Shown in pieces: positions 43,964 to 53,122 of a stretch of DNA of 64,000 nucleotides; the first letter of the stretch is position 1, and every line of letters starts with the position of its first letter. The notes beneath the pieces were generated by a model. It was not told where the DNA came from, searched no databases, and worked only from the letters and a program-made list of their open reading frames with translations. The position numbers and the translations under genes were made by a program. Origin of the DNA: Streptomyces sp. XD-27 (GTDB taxonomy: Bacteria; Actinomycetota; Actinomycetes; Streptomycetales; Streptomycetaceae); contig NZ_CP130713.1 in assembly GCF_030553055.1 (NCBI RefSeq), positions 6,944,001 to 7,008,000 of the forward strand, read 5' to 3'.

Positions 43964-45961
43964 TCACCCAGGTGTGCCGGGGCACAGGCGGCGCGGCTTC
44001 TCGTCGCCCTTGAGGGTGGCGTCCACGCAGCCGCCCGGCAGGCCGTCGTGCGGGCTGCCGCCGAAGTTGGCGGTGACGGTGAGGACGCCGTCGCCGAAGA
44101 CGGTGCGCTGGACGGAGCGGTCGGCGGTGAGGTCACGGAAGTCCGTCATGGCCTCCGTGCCGGCCGCCCGGTGCAGGGGCGCGAAGTACTTCTGCAGCGC
44201 GGCCAGCTCCCCGCCCCGCTCCTTGAGCGACGCGCCGTCGAGGACGAAGTTGAGCGGGGTGTTGTAGAGCATCGCCAGCAGCGCGCGGGTGGTCTTCTGC
44301 TTCGGCAGCTTGTCGTACGACAGCTCCCAGCGTTCGGTGTTGACCAGCGAGTCGTGCAGGGCGGTCTCGTACAGCGGGACGCGGTAGGCCGGGTCGTACA
44401 TCGCCTTGGCCACGGCCTCGGGCAGCTCGGCGGGCTTGAAGAAGACACCCGGCGCGTTCGCGGGCGCGTAGCCGCCCCACTTCTCCTTGTCCCGCTGGGC
44501 CTTCCAGAGCCCGTCGACCACCGGGGTGCCGGAGCCGTGGTCGAAGGCGAGGACCTGGTTGGCCCAGGCTCCGGCGGACTCCGAGCCGAGCACCAGGCGG
44601 TCGCCGTCGGCCAGCCGCTTCATGCGGGCCAGCCGGTTGGCGCGGTCGCGCGCCCGGTCCATGGGGTGGGCGGAGCTGTGGTCGCGGAACAGCTCACCGG
44701 CCGCGTCGACGTCGAGGAAGTAGCTGTCGGCGCCGTTGGCGGTCATCGCGCGGGTGCGGTCGGCGAGGTGGTGGCGGGTCGGCTCGGCCTTCTCGAACGC
44801 CTCCGAGGACAGGTAGCACCCGCGGTCGTGGAAGCCGGGCACGGGCTTCCCGTCGGCGTCCCGGACGCAGAAGTCGGGGTAGACCCGGTCGGGCCAGACG
44901 GAGGTGGGCGCGTCCGACGTCTTCGGGTCCTGCCCGTTGGCGAACGAGTCGTACGGGCCGACGAGGTAGCCGGCGTCCTTGGCCGCGGTGACGGCGGCGG
45001 CGTCCATCGGCCGGTCGTCGGCGTCGTAGCCGAGCCACATGCCGTCCACGCCGAGCGCGCGCAGCTGCCGTACGCCCGCCGCCTTGCGGGCGTCGCCCCA
45101 CAGGTAGGCGTGGAAGGCGCCGAGCAGCTTGCCCGTGGCCGGGTTGGCCCGGATCTTCTCCCGCAGGCTGCCGAGCTGTCCGCGCTCGCTGAGCCAGGCG
45201 CGGTAGTCGACGGCGGGGGCGACCGGCGACCCGTCGGTCAGGGAGAAGGCGACGGTGTACCGGGTGGTGCCCTCGGCGCGCGAGAAGCGGTGGGTGGCGG
45301 TGGCGCGCAGCCGTCCCCGATCGGAGGCCGTGCGCAGGGACGTGCCGATGTCGGTGGGGACCAGGTAGCTGACGCCCTGCCGGCCGAGGGTGTAGCCCCA
45401 CAGCGGCATCGACAGGGCCGACTCCAGGGGGAGGTCGCTGCCGACGAGCTGGGCCTCGGCGGAGTTCCAGAAGCGGTCGGCGACGGGGAGGGAGAGCCCT
45501 TCGCCGCGCGGCAGCTGGAGGGCGGAGGCGGCCCGGTCGGTGCCCGTGACGGGCCAGGACAGGGTGCGGTCGGCGCGGCCCGTGGCGGTGACCGACATGA
45601 CCAGACGGCCCTCCTCGGCGCGGGCGGTGACGGCCAGTCCGCTGCCCGGATAGCTCCAGCGGACGCCGCCGTCCGCCGTCCTGGCCACCGGGCCGGGGGC
45701 GCCCGGGGCGGTGGCGGCGGGGGCCGACAGCTCCACGGTGCCGTGGGCCGTACGGGCGGTGACCCGCAGCGAGGAGGCGTCGACGGTGGCCGTGCCGCCC
45801 TTCACGGGGATGTCGACGAGGTGGCCCCGGATGACGCCCACCGCCTGCGGCGGCAGCGACACGGTCGCGTCGGAGGGAGCGACGAGCGCGAGGCAGGACA
45901 GCGAGGCGACCACGGCCGCGGCGGCGGCGCGGTTGCGGTGACGTGAAGTGAAGAAGCGCAT
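43964..45961 (-). CDS. Secreted glycoside-hydrolase-like protein
   Basis: A 665-residue preprotein. The signal peptide is about residues 1-32 (RNRAAAAAVVASLSCLALVA). Beta-sandwich domain to about 250; then a TIM-barrel-like region with AFHAYLWGDARKAAG, VDGMWLGYDADDRP, YFLDVDAAGELFRDHS and LVLGSESAGAWANQV, where acidic residues at strand ends could be catalytic. The C-terminus has a final beta domain with one Cys pair. It resembles the alpha-galactosidase/endo-alpha-N-acetylgalactosaminidase superfamily, but the substrate is unknown. ATG 45961 lacks a good ribosome binding site. A TAAGAG/TAAGAA repeat at 45985 is shared with the neighbouring two-component operon. Confidence 0.7.
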   Translation of the reverse strand: MRFFTSRHRNRAAAAAVVASLSCLALVAPSDATVSLPPQAVGVIRGHLVDIPVKGGTATVDASSLRVTARTAHGTVELSAPAATAPGAPGPVARTADGGVRWSYPGSGLAVTARAEEGRLVMSVTATGRADRTLSWPVTGTDRAASALQLPRGEGLSLPVADRFWNSAEAQLVGSDLPLESALSMPLWGYTLGRQGVSYLVPTDIGTSLRTASDRGRLRATATHRFSRAEGTTRYTVAFSLTDGSPVAPAVDYRAWLSERGQLGSLREKIRANPATGKLLGAFHAYLWGDARKAAGVRQLRALGVDGMWLGYDADDRPMDAAAVTAAKDAGYLVGPYDSFANGQDPKTSDAPTSVWPDRVYPDFCVRDADGKPVPGFHDRGCYLSSEAFEKAEPTRHHLADRTRAMTANGADSYFLDVDAAGELFRDHSSAHPMDRARDRANRLARMKRLADGDRLVLGSESAGAWANQVLAFDHGSGTPVVDGLWKAQRDKEKWGGYAPANAPGVFFKPAELPEAVAKAMYDPAYRVPLYETALHDSLVNTERWELSYDKLPKQKTTRALLAMLYNTPLNFVLDGASLKERGGELAALQKYFAPLHRAAGTEAMTDFRDLTADRSVQRTVFGDGVLTVTANFGGSPHDGLPGGCVDATLKGDEKPRRLCPGTPG

Positions 45962-45984
45962 GAGGAGTTGATAGTCGGCGGAGG

Positions 45985-46002
45985 TAAGAGAAGATCTAAG
46001 AA
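45985..46002. promoter_or_regulatory. Possible response-regulator box before the glycosidase-like gene
   Basis: TAAGAG-AAGATC-TAAGAA, a direct repeat with 12-base period, lies 24 bases upstream of the start of the glycosidase-like gene. A similar repeat precedes the response-regulator gene (48343-48359). Confidence 0.4.
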
Positions 46003-46076
46003 CGGGGGAGCGGGCCGTGGTCGCGGTGCTGCGCCGCACTCACGCAGGGGGACGCGATGGCGGCCGATCGCTGCGC

Positions 46077-47582
46077 TCACGCACGAGGGAACCGCAGCCG
46101 GAAGCAGGCCCCGCCGCCGTCCGGCCGCTCGGCGGTGAGCTCGGCGCCGTGGGCGCGGGCGATCTGCCGGGCCATGGCCAGGCCGAGCCCCGAACCGGGC
46201 AGGGCGCGCGCCTGGCGCGACCGGTAGAAGCGGTCGAAGACGTGCGGCAGGTCCTCGGCGGCGATGCCCGGGCCGTGGTCGCGCACCGTGAGGTCGATGC
46301 CGTCAGCCGTCACCGCGAGCCGGATGTCGACCGGCGCGCCCGGCGGGCTGAACTTGGCCGCGTTGTCGAGCAGGTTGGACAGCAGCCGGGCGAGCCGGGC
46401 CGGAACGCCGTACACCGTGCATGCCGCCAGCTCCGTGCCGAACGGGGTGTCCGGCCAGTGGCCGCGCGCCTGCTCGACGCAGCGCGCCACGAGTTCGTCC
46501 AGCCGCAGCGGTTCCACCAGCGGCTGCGGCTCCTCGTCCCGCGCCAGCTCGATCAGGTCGTTGACCAGCCCGGTCACCTCGCGCAGTTGGCGGCCGAGCG
46601 CGGCCGCGGCCCGGTCGCGGCTGCTGTCGGAGAGCCGGTCGGCGCGGGCGAGCAGCTCGGCGTTCGTCCGCAGCGCGGTCAGCGGCGTCCGCAGCTCGTG
46701 GGAGGCGTCGGCGACCAGGCGGCGCTGGGCGGCGACGGACTGCTGGAGCTCGCCGAGCATGGTGTTGAAGCTGTCCGCGAGCCGGGTGATCTCGTCCGGG
46801 CGGCGGCGCTCGGCCGCCGAGAGCTCGATGCGATGGGCGGGGTCCCGGGTCGCGGTGATCCGTTCCGCGGTGGCGGTGAGCCGGGTGACGGGGGCCAGCG
46901 CCGTACGGGACGCGAGGTAGCCGAGCCCCGCCGCGAGCAGCACCCCGGCGGCGCCGACCGCGCCCAGCAGCCGGCCCGCCTGCCGTACGCCCTGGTCGGC
47001 GGTGTCGGAGCGGATCGCCAACTCCAGCGCGCGATGGCCGCGCAGCGGGGTGGTGAGCAGCCGCATCCGGTGGCCGCGCAGGGTGATGTCGCTGTTGTAC
47101 GCCGGGCGGGAGCCCGCGGCGACGGCGCGGGTGGCGTCGGTGACCGGGAGCACCAGGTCCCCGCCGCCGCGCGCGCCGGGCAGGCCGGTGCGCGGGGTGA
47201 CGATCTGCGCGCAGGCCGGGGCGGACAGCCAGACGCACTCGCCGTACAGCGGCCCGGCGGGCTGGTCGCGCTTCTCCTGGGCGATCAGGTTCGCCTGCTG
47301 GGTCAGCTGGAGGTCGAGCTGGCGCACCAGCTCGTAGCGGATGACGACAAACGCGGCCGCGCACACCCCGAGCGCCACCAGCGCGACGGCGACGGAGGTG
47401 ATCAGGGCGAGCCGGGTGCGCAGCGGCGCGCGGCCCACGCGGCGGGGCAGCCCCGGGCGCGCGCGGCGCGGGCGGCGCGACAGGCGGCGCAGGCGATCGG
47501 ACAGGCGACGTGGTCGGTCGGCCTTCGCGGCCGGGCGGCGGCGTGGTCGGTCGGCCCGTCCGGCCGGGCGGCGGGCGGTCAC
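46077..47582 (-). CDS. Sensor histidine kinase
   Basis: A 501-residue membrane kinase. A basic N-terminus (many RRL/RPR repeats to about residue 50) precedes TM1 (about 57-78). An extracytoplasmic sensor of about 125 residues carries two cysteines (ECVWL and APACAQI). TM2 (about 205-228) is followed by HAMP. DHp domain with the phosphoacceptor His in DASHELRTPLTALRTNAELL; the CA domain has NLLDNAAKFS (N box), DHGPGI (G1) and GSGLGLAMARQ (G2). GTG 47582 overlaps the regulator's stop codon. It phosphorylates the partner encoded upstream; the disulfide-capable sensor suggests envelope stress. Confidence 0.9.
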   Translation of the reverse strand: MTARRPAGRADRPRRRPAAKADRPRRLSDRLRRLSRRPRRARPGLPRRVGRAPLRTRLALITSVAVALVALGVCAAAFVVIRYELVRQLDLQLTQQANLIAQEKRDQPAGPLYGECVWLSAPACAQIVTPRTGLPGARGGGDLVLPVTDATRAVAAGSRPAYNSDITLRGHRMRLLTTPLRGHRALELAIRSDTADQGVRQAGRLLGAVGAAGVLLAAGLGYLASRTALAPVTRLTATAERITATRDPAHRIELSAAERRRPDEITRLADSFNTMLGELQQSVAAQRRLVADASHELRTPLTALRTNAELLARADRLSDSSRDRAAAALGRQLREVTGLVNDLIELARDEEPQPLVEPLRLDELVARCVEQARGHWPDTPFGTELAACTVYGVPARLARLLSNLLDNAAKFSPPGAPVDIRLAVTADGIDLTVRDHGPGIAAEDLPHVFDRFYRSRQARALPGSGLGLAMARQIARAHGAELTAERPDGGGACFRLRFPRA

Positions 47583-48292
47583 CGGGCCGCCAGCTCGTAG
47601 CCGACGCCGTGCACGGTGTGCACCAGCCGCGCGGCGCCGCCCGCCTCCAGCTTGCGGCGCAGATAGCCCACGTAGACGGCGAGCGAGTTGGACTCCGGCC
47701 CGAAGTCGGCGCCCCACACCCGCTCCTGGATCAGGTCGCGCGGCAGCACCTGGCCGGGGTGCTGCAGGAACAGCTCCAGCAGCGCGAACTCGGTGCGTGT
47801 GAACTCCAGCCGCCGCCCGCCGCGGACGCCCGTGCGCGTCTCCGGGTCGACGGTCAGGTCGGCGAAGGAGAGCGCGCCGCCGGAGGGCTCGTCCGCGATC
47901 CGCGGGGGAGCCGCGCGGCGCAGCAGGGCGCGGAGCCGGGCCAGCAGCTCGTCCAGCGCGAAGGGCTTGACCAGGTAGTCGTCGGCGCCGGCGTCCAGGC
48001 CCGCGACCCGGTCGCTGACCGCGTCGCGGGCGGTGACGACGAGCACGGGCGTACGGTCCCCGAGCCGCCGCAGCTCGCGGCAGACCGCCAGCCCGTCCAG
48101 TACCGGCATGGCCAGGTCCAGCAGGATCGCGTCGGGCGGCGCGGCGGCCACCGCGCTGAGCGCCGCCAGCCCGTCCGCCGCCTCCCGCACCTCGTACCCC
48201 TCGACGGCCAGCGCGTCCACGACGGCGGCGCGGACGTCGGGGTCGTCGTCGACCACGAGCACGACGGCGGAAGCGGGGGTGGGTGAGGGCAT
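47579..48292 (-). CDS. OmpR-family response regulator
   Basis: A 237-residue regulator. Receiver domain residues 10-125: acidic pair VVDDDPDV, phosphoacceptor Asp in ILLDLAMP (about 57), Thr in VVTARDA and Lys in LVKPF. The winged-helix OmpR effector spans about 145-235 (LEFTRTEFALLELFLQHPG, RVWGADFG and YLRRKLEAGG). It is translationally coupled (GTGA) to the histidine kinase gene. A direct repeat TCTTAG at 48343-48359 upstream is a likely autoregulatory site. Confidence 0.92.
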   Translation of the reverse strand: MPSPTPASAVVLVVDDDPDVRAAVVDALAVEGYEVREAADGLAALSAVAAAPPDAILLDLAMPVLDGLAVCRELRRLGDRTPVLVVTARDAVSDRVAGLDAGADDYLVKPFALDELLARLRALLRRAAPPRIADEPSGGALSFADLTVDPETRTGVRGGRRLEFTRTEFALLELFLQHPGQVLPRDLIQERVWGADFGPESNSLAVYVGYLRRKLEAGGAARLVHTVHGVGYELAAR

Positions 48293-48342
48293 CGGCGGGC
48301 CTTTCGGTGGGCGTGTCTGCGCCCAACCCTCGCAGAGGCCGC

Positions 48343-48359
48343 TCTTAGAACGTTCTTAG
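48343..48359. promoter_or_regulatory. Direct-repeat box upstream of the two-component operon
   Basis: TCTTAG-AACGT-TCTTAG, an 11-base-period direct repeat typical of OmpR-family sites, 50 bases upstream of the regulator start. It also contains the palindrome AGAACGTTCT. Confidence 0.5.
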
Positions 48360-48445
48360 GACCGGCATGGCTCAGCTCGTGCGGGTGACCGCCATCAGCG
48401 GGAGCTCCCGACCGGGTACGGATCCGGACGACACGGCCGGGCGCG

Positions 48446-49237
48446 TCACCTTCCGTCGTCCGGTTGGCAGCGCGGGCACCAGACGGTGCCGCGGCCGCCG
48501 ATCCGCGTCCGGCGCAGCGGGCCGTCGCAGCGCGGGCACGCGGGGTCGGGCGCGTCGCGCCGTCCGGTCAGCCACGACGGGCGGTCCGGTACCCGTCCGG
48601 CCCGCACCGAGGACCGCAAGACGCCGCGCATCTCGCGGTACAGCCGTCGGCGTTCGTCCTCGTCCAGGGCCTTGGCCGGGCGTCCCGGAGGGATGCCCGC
48701 GCGCCACAGGATCTCGTCCGCGAGGAGGTTTCCCAGCCCGGCGAGCGCGGACTGGTCGGTCAGCACGGTCTTCACCCGTGCGCGCCGCCCGGCCAGCAGC
48801 GACGCGAAGGTCTCGCCGTCCACCGCCAGCGCGTCAGGCCCCAGTCGCGCGGTGACGCGCTCGATGTCCGCCTCGGAGTCGGCCAAGCGCAGCCCCTGGA
48901 GCTTGCGCTGGTCGCGGTAGCGCAGCTGATGGTCGTCGTCCAGCGTGAGCACCACACGGTCGTGCCGGTGCCCGGGGTCATCGGCGGAGCAGCACAGGAG
49001 CTCGCCGGTCATCCCGAAGTGCAGCAGCACGGCGGGCCCGTCCGTACGGGCGATGAGCCACTTGCCGAGCCGTTCGGGCTCCCGCAGTCGGCGGCCTTCC
49101 AACGCGCGGCGCAACCGCCGTGCGCTCACGGCGCGCAGCACGCCCGGGTCGGCCCGCTCCACCCGGGTCACGCGCCGCCCCCGCCCACAGGAGTCCAGCA
49201 CCCGCCGGTACCCCTCGACGTCCGGTAGCTCGGGCAT
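48446..49237 (-). CDS. Fpg/Nei-family DNA glycosylase
   Basis: A 263-residue base-excision repair enzyme. The catalytic N-terminus is MPELPDVE; here Pro2 is present but the usual Glu3 acts with LPDVEG. HFGMTGELL and RYRDQRKLQGL are family blocks, the H2TH helix is ALAGLGNLLADEILW, and the zinc finger is CPRCDGPLRRTRIGGRGTVW then CPRC. It removes oxidised bases and nicks abasic sites. Start ATG 49237 gives the catalytic proline after Met removal. It is monocistronic, between the two-component operon and a tandem repeat. Confidence 0.85.
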   Translation of the reverse strand: MPELPDVEGYRRVLDSCGRGRRVTRVERADPGVLRAVSARRLRRALEGRRLREPERLGKWLIARTDGPAVLLHFGMTGELLCCSADDPGHRHDRVVLTLDDDHQLRYRDQRKLQGLRLADSEADIERVTARLGPDALAVDGETFASLLAGRRARVKTVLTDQSALAGLGNLLADEILWRAGIPPGRPAKALDEDERRRLYREMRGVLRSSVRAGRVPDRPSWLTGRRDAPDPACPRCDGPLRRTRIGGRGTVWCPRCQPDDGR

Positions 49238-49321
49238 GCCGTGACCGTACCCCGGTACGGCCCGGACGACCTCCCGGCGAGCGGCGCGCCCCCGGCCCGG
49301 CAGCCGGGTGCCCCCCCCGGC

Positions 49322-49460
49322 GGCCCGGCGGCCCCGGGGCCCCGCCCTGGCGACCCGGCGGTCTGGTGGCCCGGAGCACCGTCGGCCCGGCGGCCCCGGG
49401 CCCCTGCCCTGGCGACCGGGCGGTCTGGTGGCCCGGCGCCCTCGTCGGCCCGGCGGCCCG
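49322..49460. repeat. Tandem repeat of about 62-63 bp
   Basis: Units start at 49322, 49384 and 49447 (the third is partial), each opening GGCCCGGCGGCCC and containing CCCTGGCGACC and CGGTCTGGTGGCCCGG. It fills most of the 240-bp gap between the glycosylase start and the dhaM stop. No coding function is seen. Confidence 0.65.
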
Positions 49461-49477
49461 ATGCGTCGGCACACCGT

Positions 49478-49974
49478 TCACGTCTTGCGGTAGCCGTACG
49501 CCTCCTCGGCCGCCGCCGCGACCGCGGCCAGGTCCGTGCCCGCCGAGGCCGTGGCGACCGCGGCCACCGCCCCCTCGACGAAGGGGGCGTCCACCAGCCG
49601 GGTGTCCGCCGGGAGTTGGTCGCCCTCCGCGAGCAGCGCCTTCACCGTCAGCACCGCGCTGCCCATGTCCGCCAGGATCGCGACGCCCGCGCCCCGGTCG
49701 ACCGCGTGGGCCGCCTCGGCGATCAGCTTCGCGCTGGTGCCCAGGCCGCCGTCCGGAGTGCCTCCGGCGGGCGCCACCGGGGCCGTCGTACCGCCACCCG
49801 CCAGGCCGGTGGCCAGCTCGGCGACGGCCGCGGCCACCGCCGCGCTGTGCGCGACGAGCACCACCCCGACCAGCCGCTCCGCCCGCTGTTCGGCTCGCTT
49901 CTCCGCTCGCGTCTCCCCGTCCGTTCCGCTCACTGTCTGCCCCGTCCCCTCAGCCGTCGTCCCCTCCGCCGCGC

Positions 49975-49978
<4 letters not shown>
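49478..49978 (-). CDS. dhaM: DhaM, phosphotransfer subunit (EIIA-mannose domain only)
   Basis: A 166-residue protein. After a 35-residue charged leader, VGVVLVAHSAAVAAAVAELA carries the phosphorylated His (about 44); GVAILADMGSAVLTVKALL and VDAPFVEGAVAA are EIIA-Man blocks. In contrast to the 470-residue enterobacterial DhaM it has no HPr or EI domains, so it must receive phosphate from the general PTS HPr. It rephosphorylates ADP bound to DhaL. ATG 49978 overlaps the dhaL stop (ATGA). Third gene of dhaKLM. Confidence 0.85.
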
Positions 49979-50634
<656 letters not shown>

Positions 50635-50777
50635 TGTGCCTCCTCGCTCGCTTCTCCGCCCACGCGGCGCAGAGGTACCGCCATCGTCGTCGGCTGCCGC
50701 CCGGTGGCCGCGCGTGCGTCGCTCACAAAGCGGTCCTCCTCGAGATCCGGTTCATTGCCCACAGCGTACGCACCCGT

Positions 50778-51770
50778 TCAACACCCCCACCGGAGCCCGG
50801 CGGTGCGGACCGGGGCGTCCCACAGCCGCAGCAGCTCCTCGTCGACCTCGCACAGCGTCACCGACGTGCCCGCCATGTCCAGCGAGGTCACGTAGTTGCC
50901 GACGAGGGTGCGGACCACCGGAACGCCCCGTTCGGCCAGTACCCGGTGCACCTCCGCGTTGAAGCCGTACAGCTCCACCAGCGGCGTCGCGCCCATGCCG
51001 TTGACCAGCAGCAGCACCGGGCTGTCCGGCCGGAGGTCCTCCAGCACCGTGTCCACCGCGACGTCCGCGATCTCGCGCGAGGTCATCATGGCGCGCCGCT
51101 CCCGGCCCGGCTCCCCGTGGATGCCGATGCCCAGCTCCAGCTCCCCGGCCGGGAGGTCGAAGGTGGGACTGCCCTTGGCCGGGGTGGTGCACGCGCTCAG
51201 CGCCACGCCGAAGCTGCGGGCCGACTCGTTGACCTGACGGGCGATGGCCTTGACGCGCTCCAGCGGCGCGCCCTCCTCGGCCGCCGCGCCCGCGATCTTC
51301 TCCACGAACAGCGTCGCGCCGGTGCCCCGGCGACCCGCCGTATAGAGGCTGTCCGTGACCGCCACATCATCGTTGACCAGCACCTTGGCGACCTGGATGC
51401 CCTCGTCCTCGGCCAGCTCGGCCGCCATGTCGAAGTTGAGGACGTCGCCGGTGTAGTTCTTGACGACGAACAGCACGCCCTTGCCGCTGTCCACGGCCGC
51501 CGCCGCGCGCACCATCTGGTCCGGCACCGGCGAGGTGAAGATCTCGCCGGGGCAGGCGGCGTCGAGCATGCCGCGCCCCACGAAGCCGCCGTGCAGCGGC
51601 TCGTGCCCGGAGCCGCCGCCGGAGACCAGCGCGACCTTGCCCGCCACGGGCGCGTCGCGCCGCACGATCACCCGGTTCTCGACGTCGACGGTCAGCTCGG
51701 GGTGGGCCGCGGCCATGCCGCGCAGGGCGTCGGGGACCACGGTCTCGGGCACGTTGATCAGCATCCGCAT
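50778..51770 (-). CDS. dhaK: DhaK, dihydroxyacetone-binding subunit
   Basis: A 330-residue protein. LVSGGGSGHEPLHGGFVG near residue 50, FVVKNYTGDVLNFDMAAEL and the covalent substrate His in GIGIHGEPGRERR (about 215) are diagnostic; VNGMGATPLVELYGF follows. It binds dihydroxyacetone as a hemiaminal for phosphorylation to DHAP, which enters glycolysis. ATG 51770 has a GGTACC-type upstream and is the first gene of dhaKLM. It is divergent from the acyl-CoA dehydrogenase, with a KstR-like box between them. Confidence 0.92.
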   Translation of the reverse strand: MRMLINVPETVVPDALRGMAAAHPELTVDVENRVIVRRDAPVAGKVALVSGGGSGHEPLHGGFVGRGMLDAACPGEIFTSPVPDQMVRAAAAVDSGKGVLFVVKNYTGDVLNFDMAAELAEDEGIQVAKVLVNDDVAVTDSLYTAGRRGTGATLFVEKIAGAAAEEGAPLERVKAIARQVNESARSFGVALSACTTPAKGSPTFDLPAGELELGIGIHGEPGRERRAMMTSREIADVAVDTVLEDLRPDSPVLLLVNGMGATPLVELYGFNAEVHRVLAERGVPVVRTLVGNYVTSLDMAGTSVTLCEVDEELLRLWDAPVRTAGLRWGC

Positions 51771-51785
51771 GGGTACCTCCCGGGT

Positions 51786-51802
51786 CTGGGGCGGAGCCCC
51801 AG
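51786..51802. repeat. Streptomyces intergenic hairpin (CTGGGGC family)
   Basis: CTGGGGCGGAGCCCCAG, a 7-bp stem with 3-base loop, of the same kind as that at 56421. Such GTCTGGGGC-hairpins recur between genes of many streptomycetes. Confidence 0.6.
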
Positions 51803-51852
51803 TATCGATCTGCGGCGGCCCCGCCGCCCCCCGCACGACCCTTCCCTCTTAG

Positions 51853-51866
51853 TGGAACACGTTCTA
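51853..51866. promoter_or_regulatory. KstR-like operator
   Basis: TGGAACACGTTCTA fits the TNNAACNNGTTNNA consensus of KstR exactly, 44 bases upstream of an acyl-CoA dehydrogenase start. It suggests control by a KstR-type TetR regulator of sterol or lipid catabolism. Confidence 0.5.
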
Positions 51867-51909
51867 CCGTGCCCCCTCCCGCGCACCACGAGAGAAAGAG
51901 GGAGGCGCC

Positions 51910-53085
51910 GTGCACCTCGCCTACACGCCCGAGCAGCAGCGGCTACGCGCCGAACTGCGTGCCTACTTCGCCGAACTCGTCCCCGACGACCGCGCCCCCG
52001 CCACCGACCGCGCCGCGCAGAAGCGCTTCTACCGCGCCACCATCCGCCGCCTGGGCGCCGACCGCTGGCTGGGCGTCGGCTGGCCGAGGGAGTACGGCGG
52101 GCGCGGGCTGACCCCGCTGGAGCAGTTCATCTTCTTCGACGAGGCGGCACAGGCGGGCGTACCCCTGCCGCTGATGGCGCTCAACACCGTCGGCCCCACC
52201 CTGATGCGGTACGGCACCGACGAGCAGAAGGCGTACTTCCTGCCGCGCATCCTCGCCGGTGAGATCGACTTCGCCATCGGTTACAGCGAACCCGACGCGG
52301 GCACCGACCTGGCCTCCCTCAAGACCCGTGCCGTACGCGAGGGCGACACCTACCGCGTCAACGGCCAGAAGACCTGGACCACGAACGGCGACACCGCCGA
52401 CTGGGTGTGGCTCGCGGTCCGCACCGACCCGGACGCGCCGCCCCACAAGGGCATCAGCCTCCTGCTGGTACCGACCACCGACCCCGGCTACTCCTGCACC
52501 CCCATCACCACCCTGGCCTCCCACGACACCACCGCCAGCTACTACGAGGACATCCGGGTCCCGGTCACCCGCCGCGTCGGCGCGGAGAACGAGGGCTGGC
52601 GCATGATCACCACCCAGCTCAACTACGAGCGCGTCACGCTCGCCGCGCACGGGTCCATGGCCATCCGCGCCCTGCGCGGCGTCCAGCACTGGGCCGCCGG
52701 CACCCGCCTCGCCGACGGCCGCCGCATCATCGACCTGGCGTGGGTACGCGCCCGGCTGGCCCGCACCCACGCCCGCCTGGAGGCCATGAGACTGCTCAAC
52801 TGGCGGATGGTCGACGCCCTCCAGCACGACGCGCTCACCCCCCAGGACGCCTCCGCCGCCAAGGTGTACGGATCCGAGGCGCGCCGGGACGCCTACGCCT
52901 GGCTGATGGAGGTCCTCGGCGCGGCCGGTCCGCTCAAGGAGGGGTCGGCGGGCGCGGTCCTCCACGGCGAGCTGGAGCGCGGCTACCGCAGCAGCGTCGT
53001 CTTCACCTTCGGCGGCGGCAACAACGAGGTGCAGCGGGAGATCATCTCCTGGATCGGGCTGGGGATGCCGCGGGTCCGCCGATGA
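51910..53085 (+). CDS. Acyl-CoA dehydrogenase
   Basis: A 391-residue FadE-like flavoenzyme. N-terminal helical domain with WLGVGWPREYGGRGLTPLEQ; middle domain signature FAIGYSEPDAGTDLASLKTR and NGQKTWTTNGDTADWVWLAV; C-terminal helices with LNYERVTLAAHGS and FTFGGGNNEVQREIIS. It oxidises acyl-CoA to enoyl-CoA with FAD. The start is GTG 51910 after a GAGGGAGG site. Steroid side-chain FadE paralogues have a similar size, and the upstream KstR-like box supports that branch, although the substrate is not proven. Confidence 0.88.
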   Translation: MHLAYTPEQQRLRAELRAYFAELVPDDRAPATDRAAQKRFYRATIRRLGADRWLGVGWPREYGGRGLTPLEQFIFFDEAAQAGVPLPLMALNTVGPTLMRYGTDEQKAYFLPRILAGEIDFAIGYSEPDAGTDLASLKTRAVREGDTYRVNGQKTWTTNGDTADWVWLAVRTDPDAPPHKGISLLLVPTTDPGYSCTPITTLASHDTTASYYEDIRVPVTRRVGAENEGWRMITTQLNYERVTLAAHGSMAIRALRGVQHWAAGTRLADGRRIIDLAWVRARLARTHARLEAMRLLNWRMVDALQHDALTPQDASAAKVYGSEARRDAYAWLMEVLGAAGPLKEGSAGAVLHGELERGYRSSVVFTFGGGNNEVQREIISWIGLGMPRVRR

Positions 53086-53122
53086 GCCGGAGCGAGTCCG
53101 CCCACGAGCCGGCTGCCGGGGG

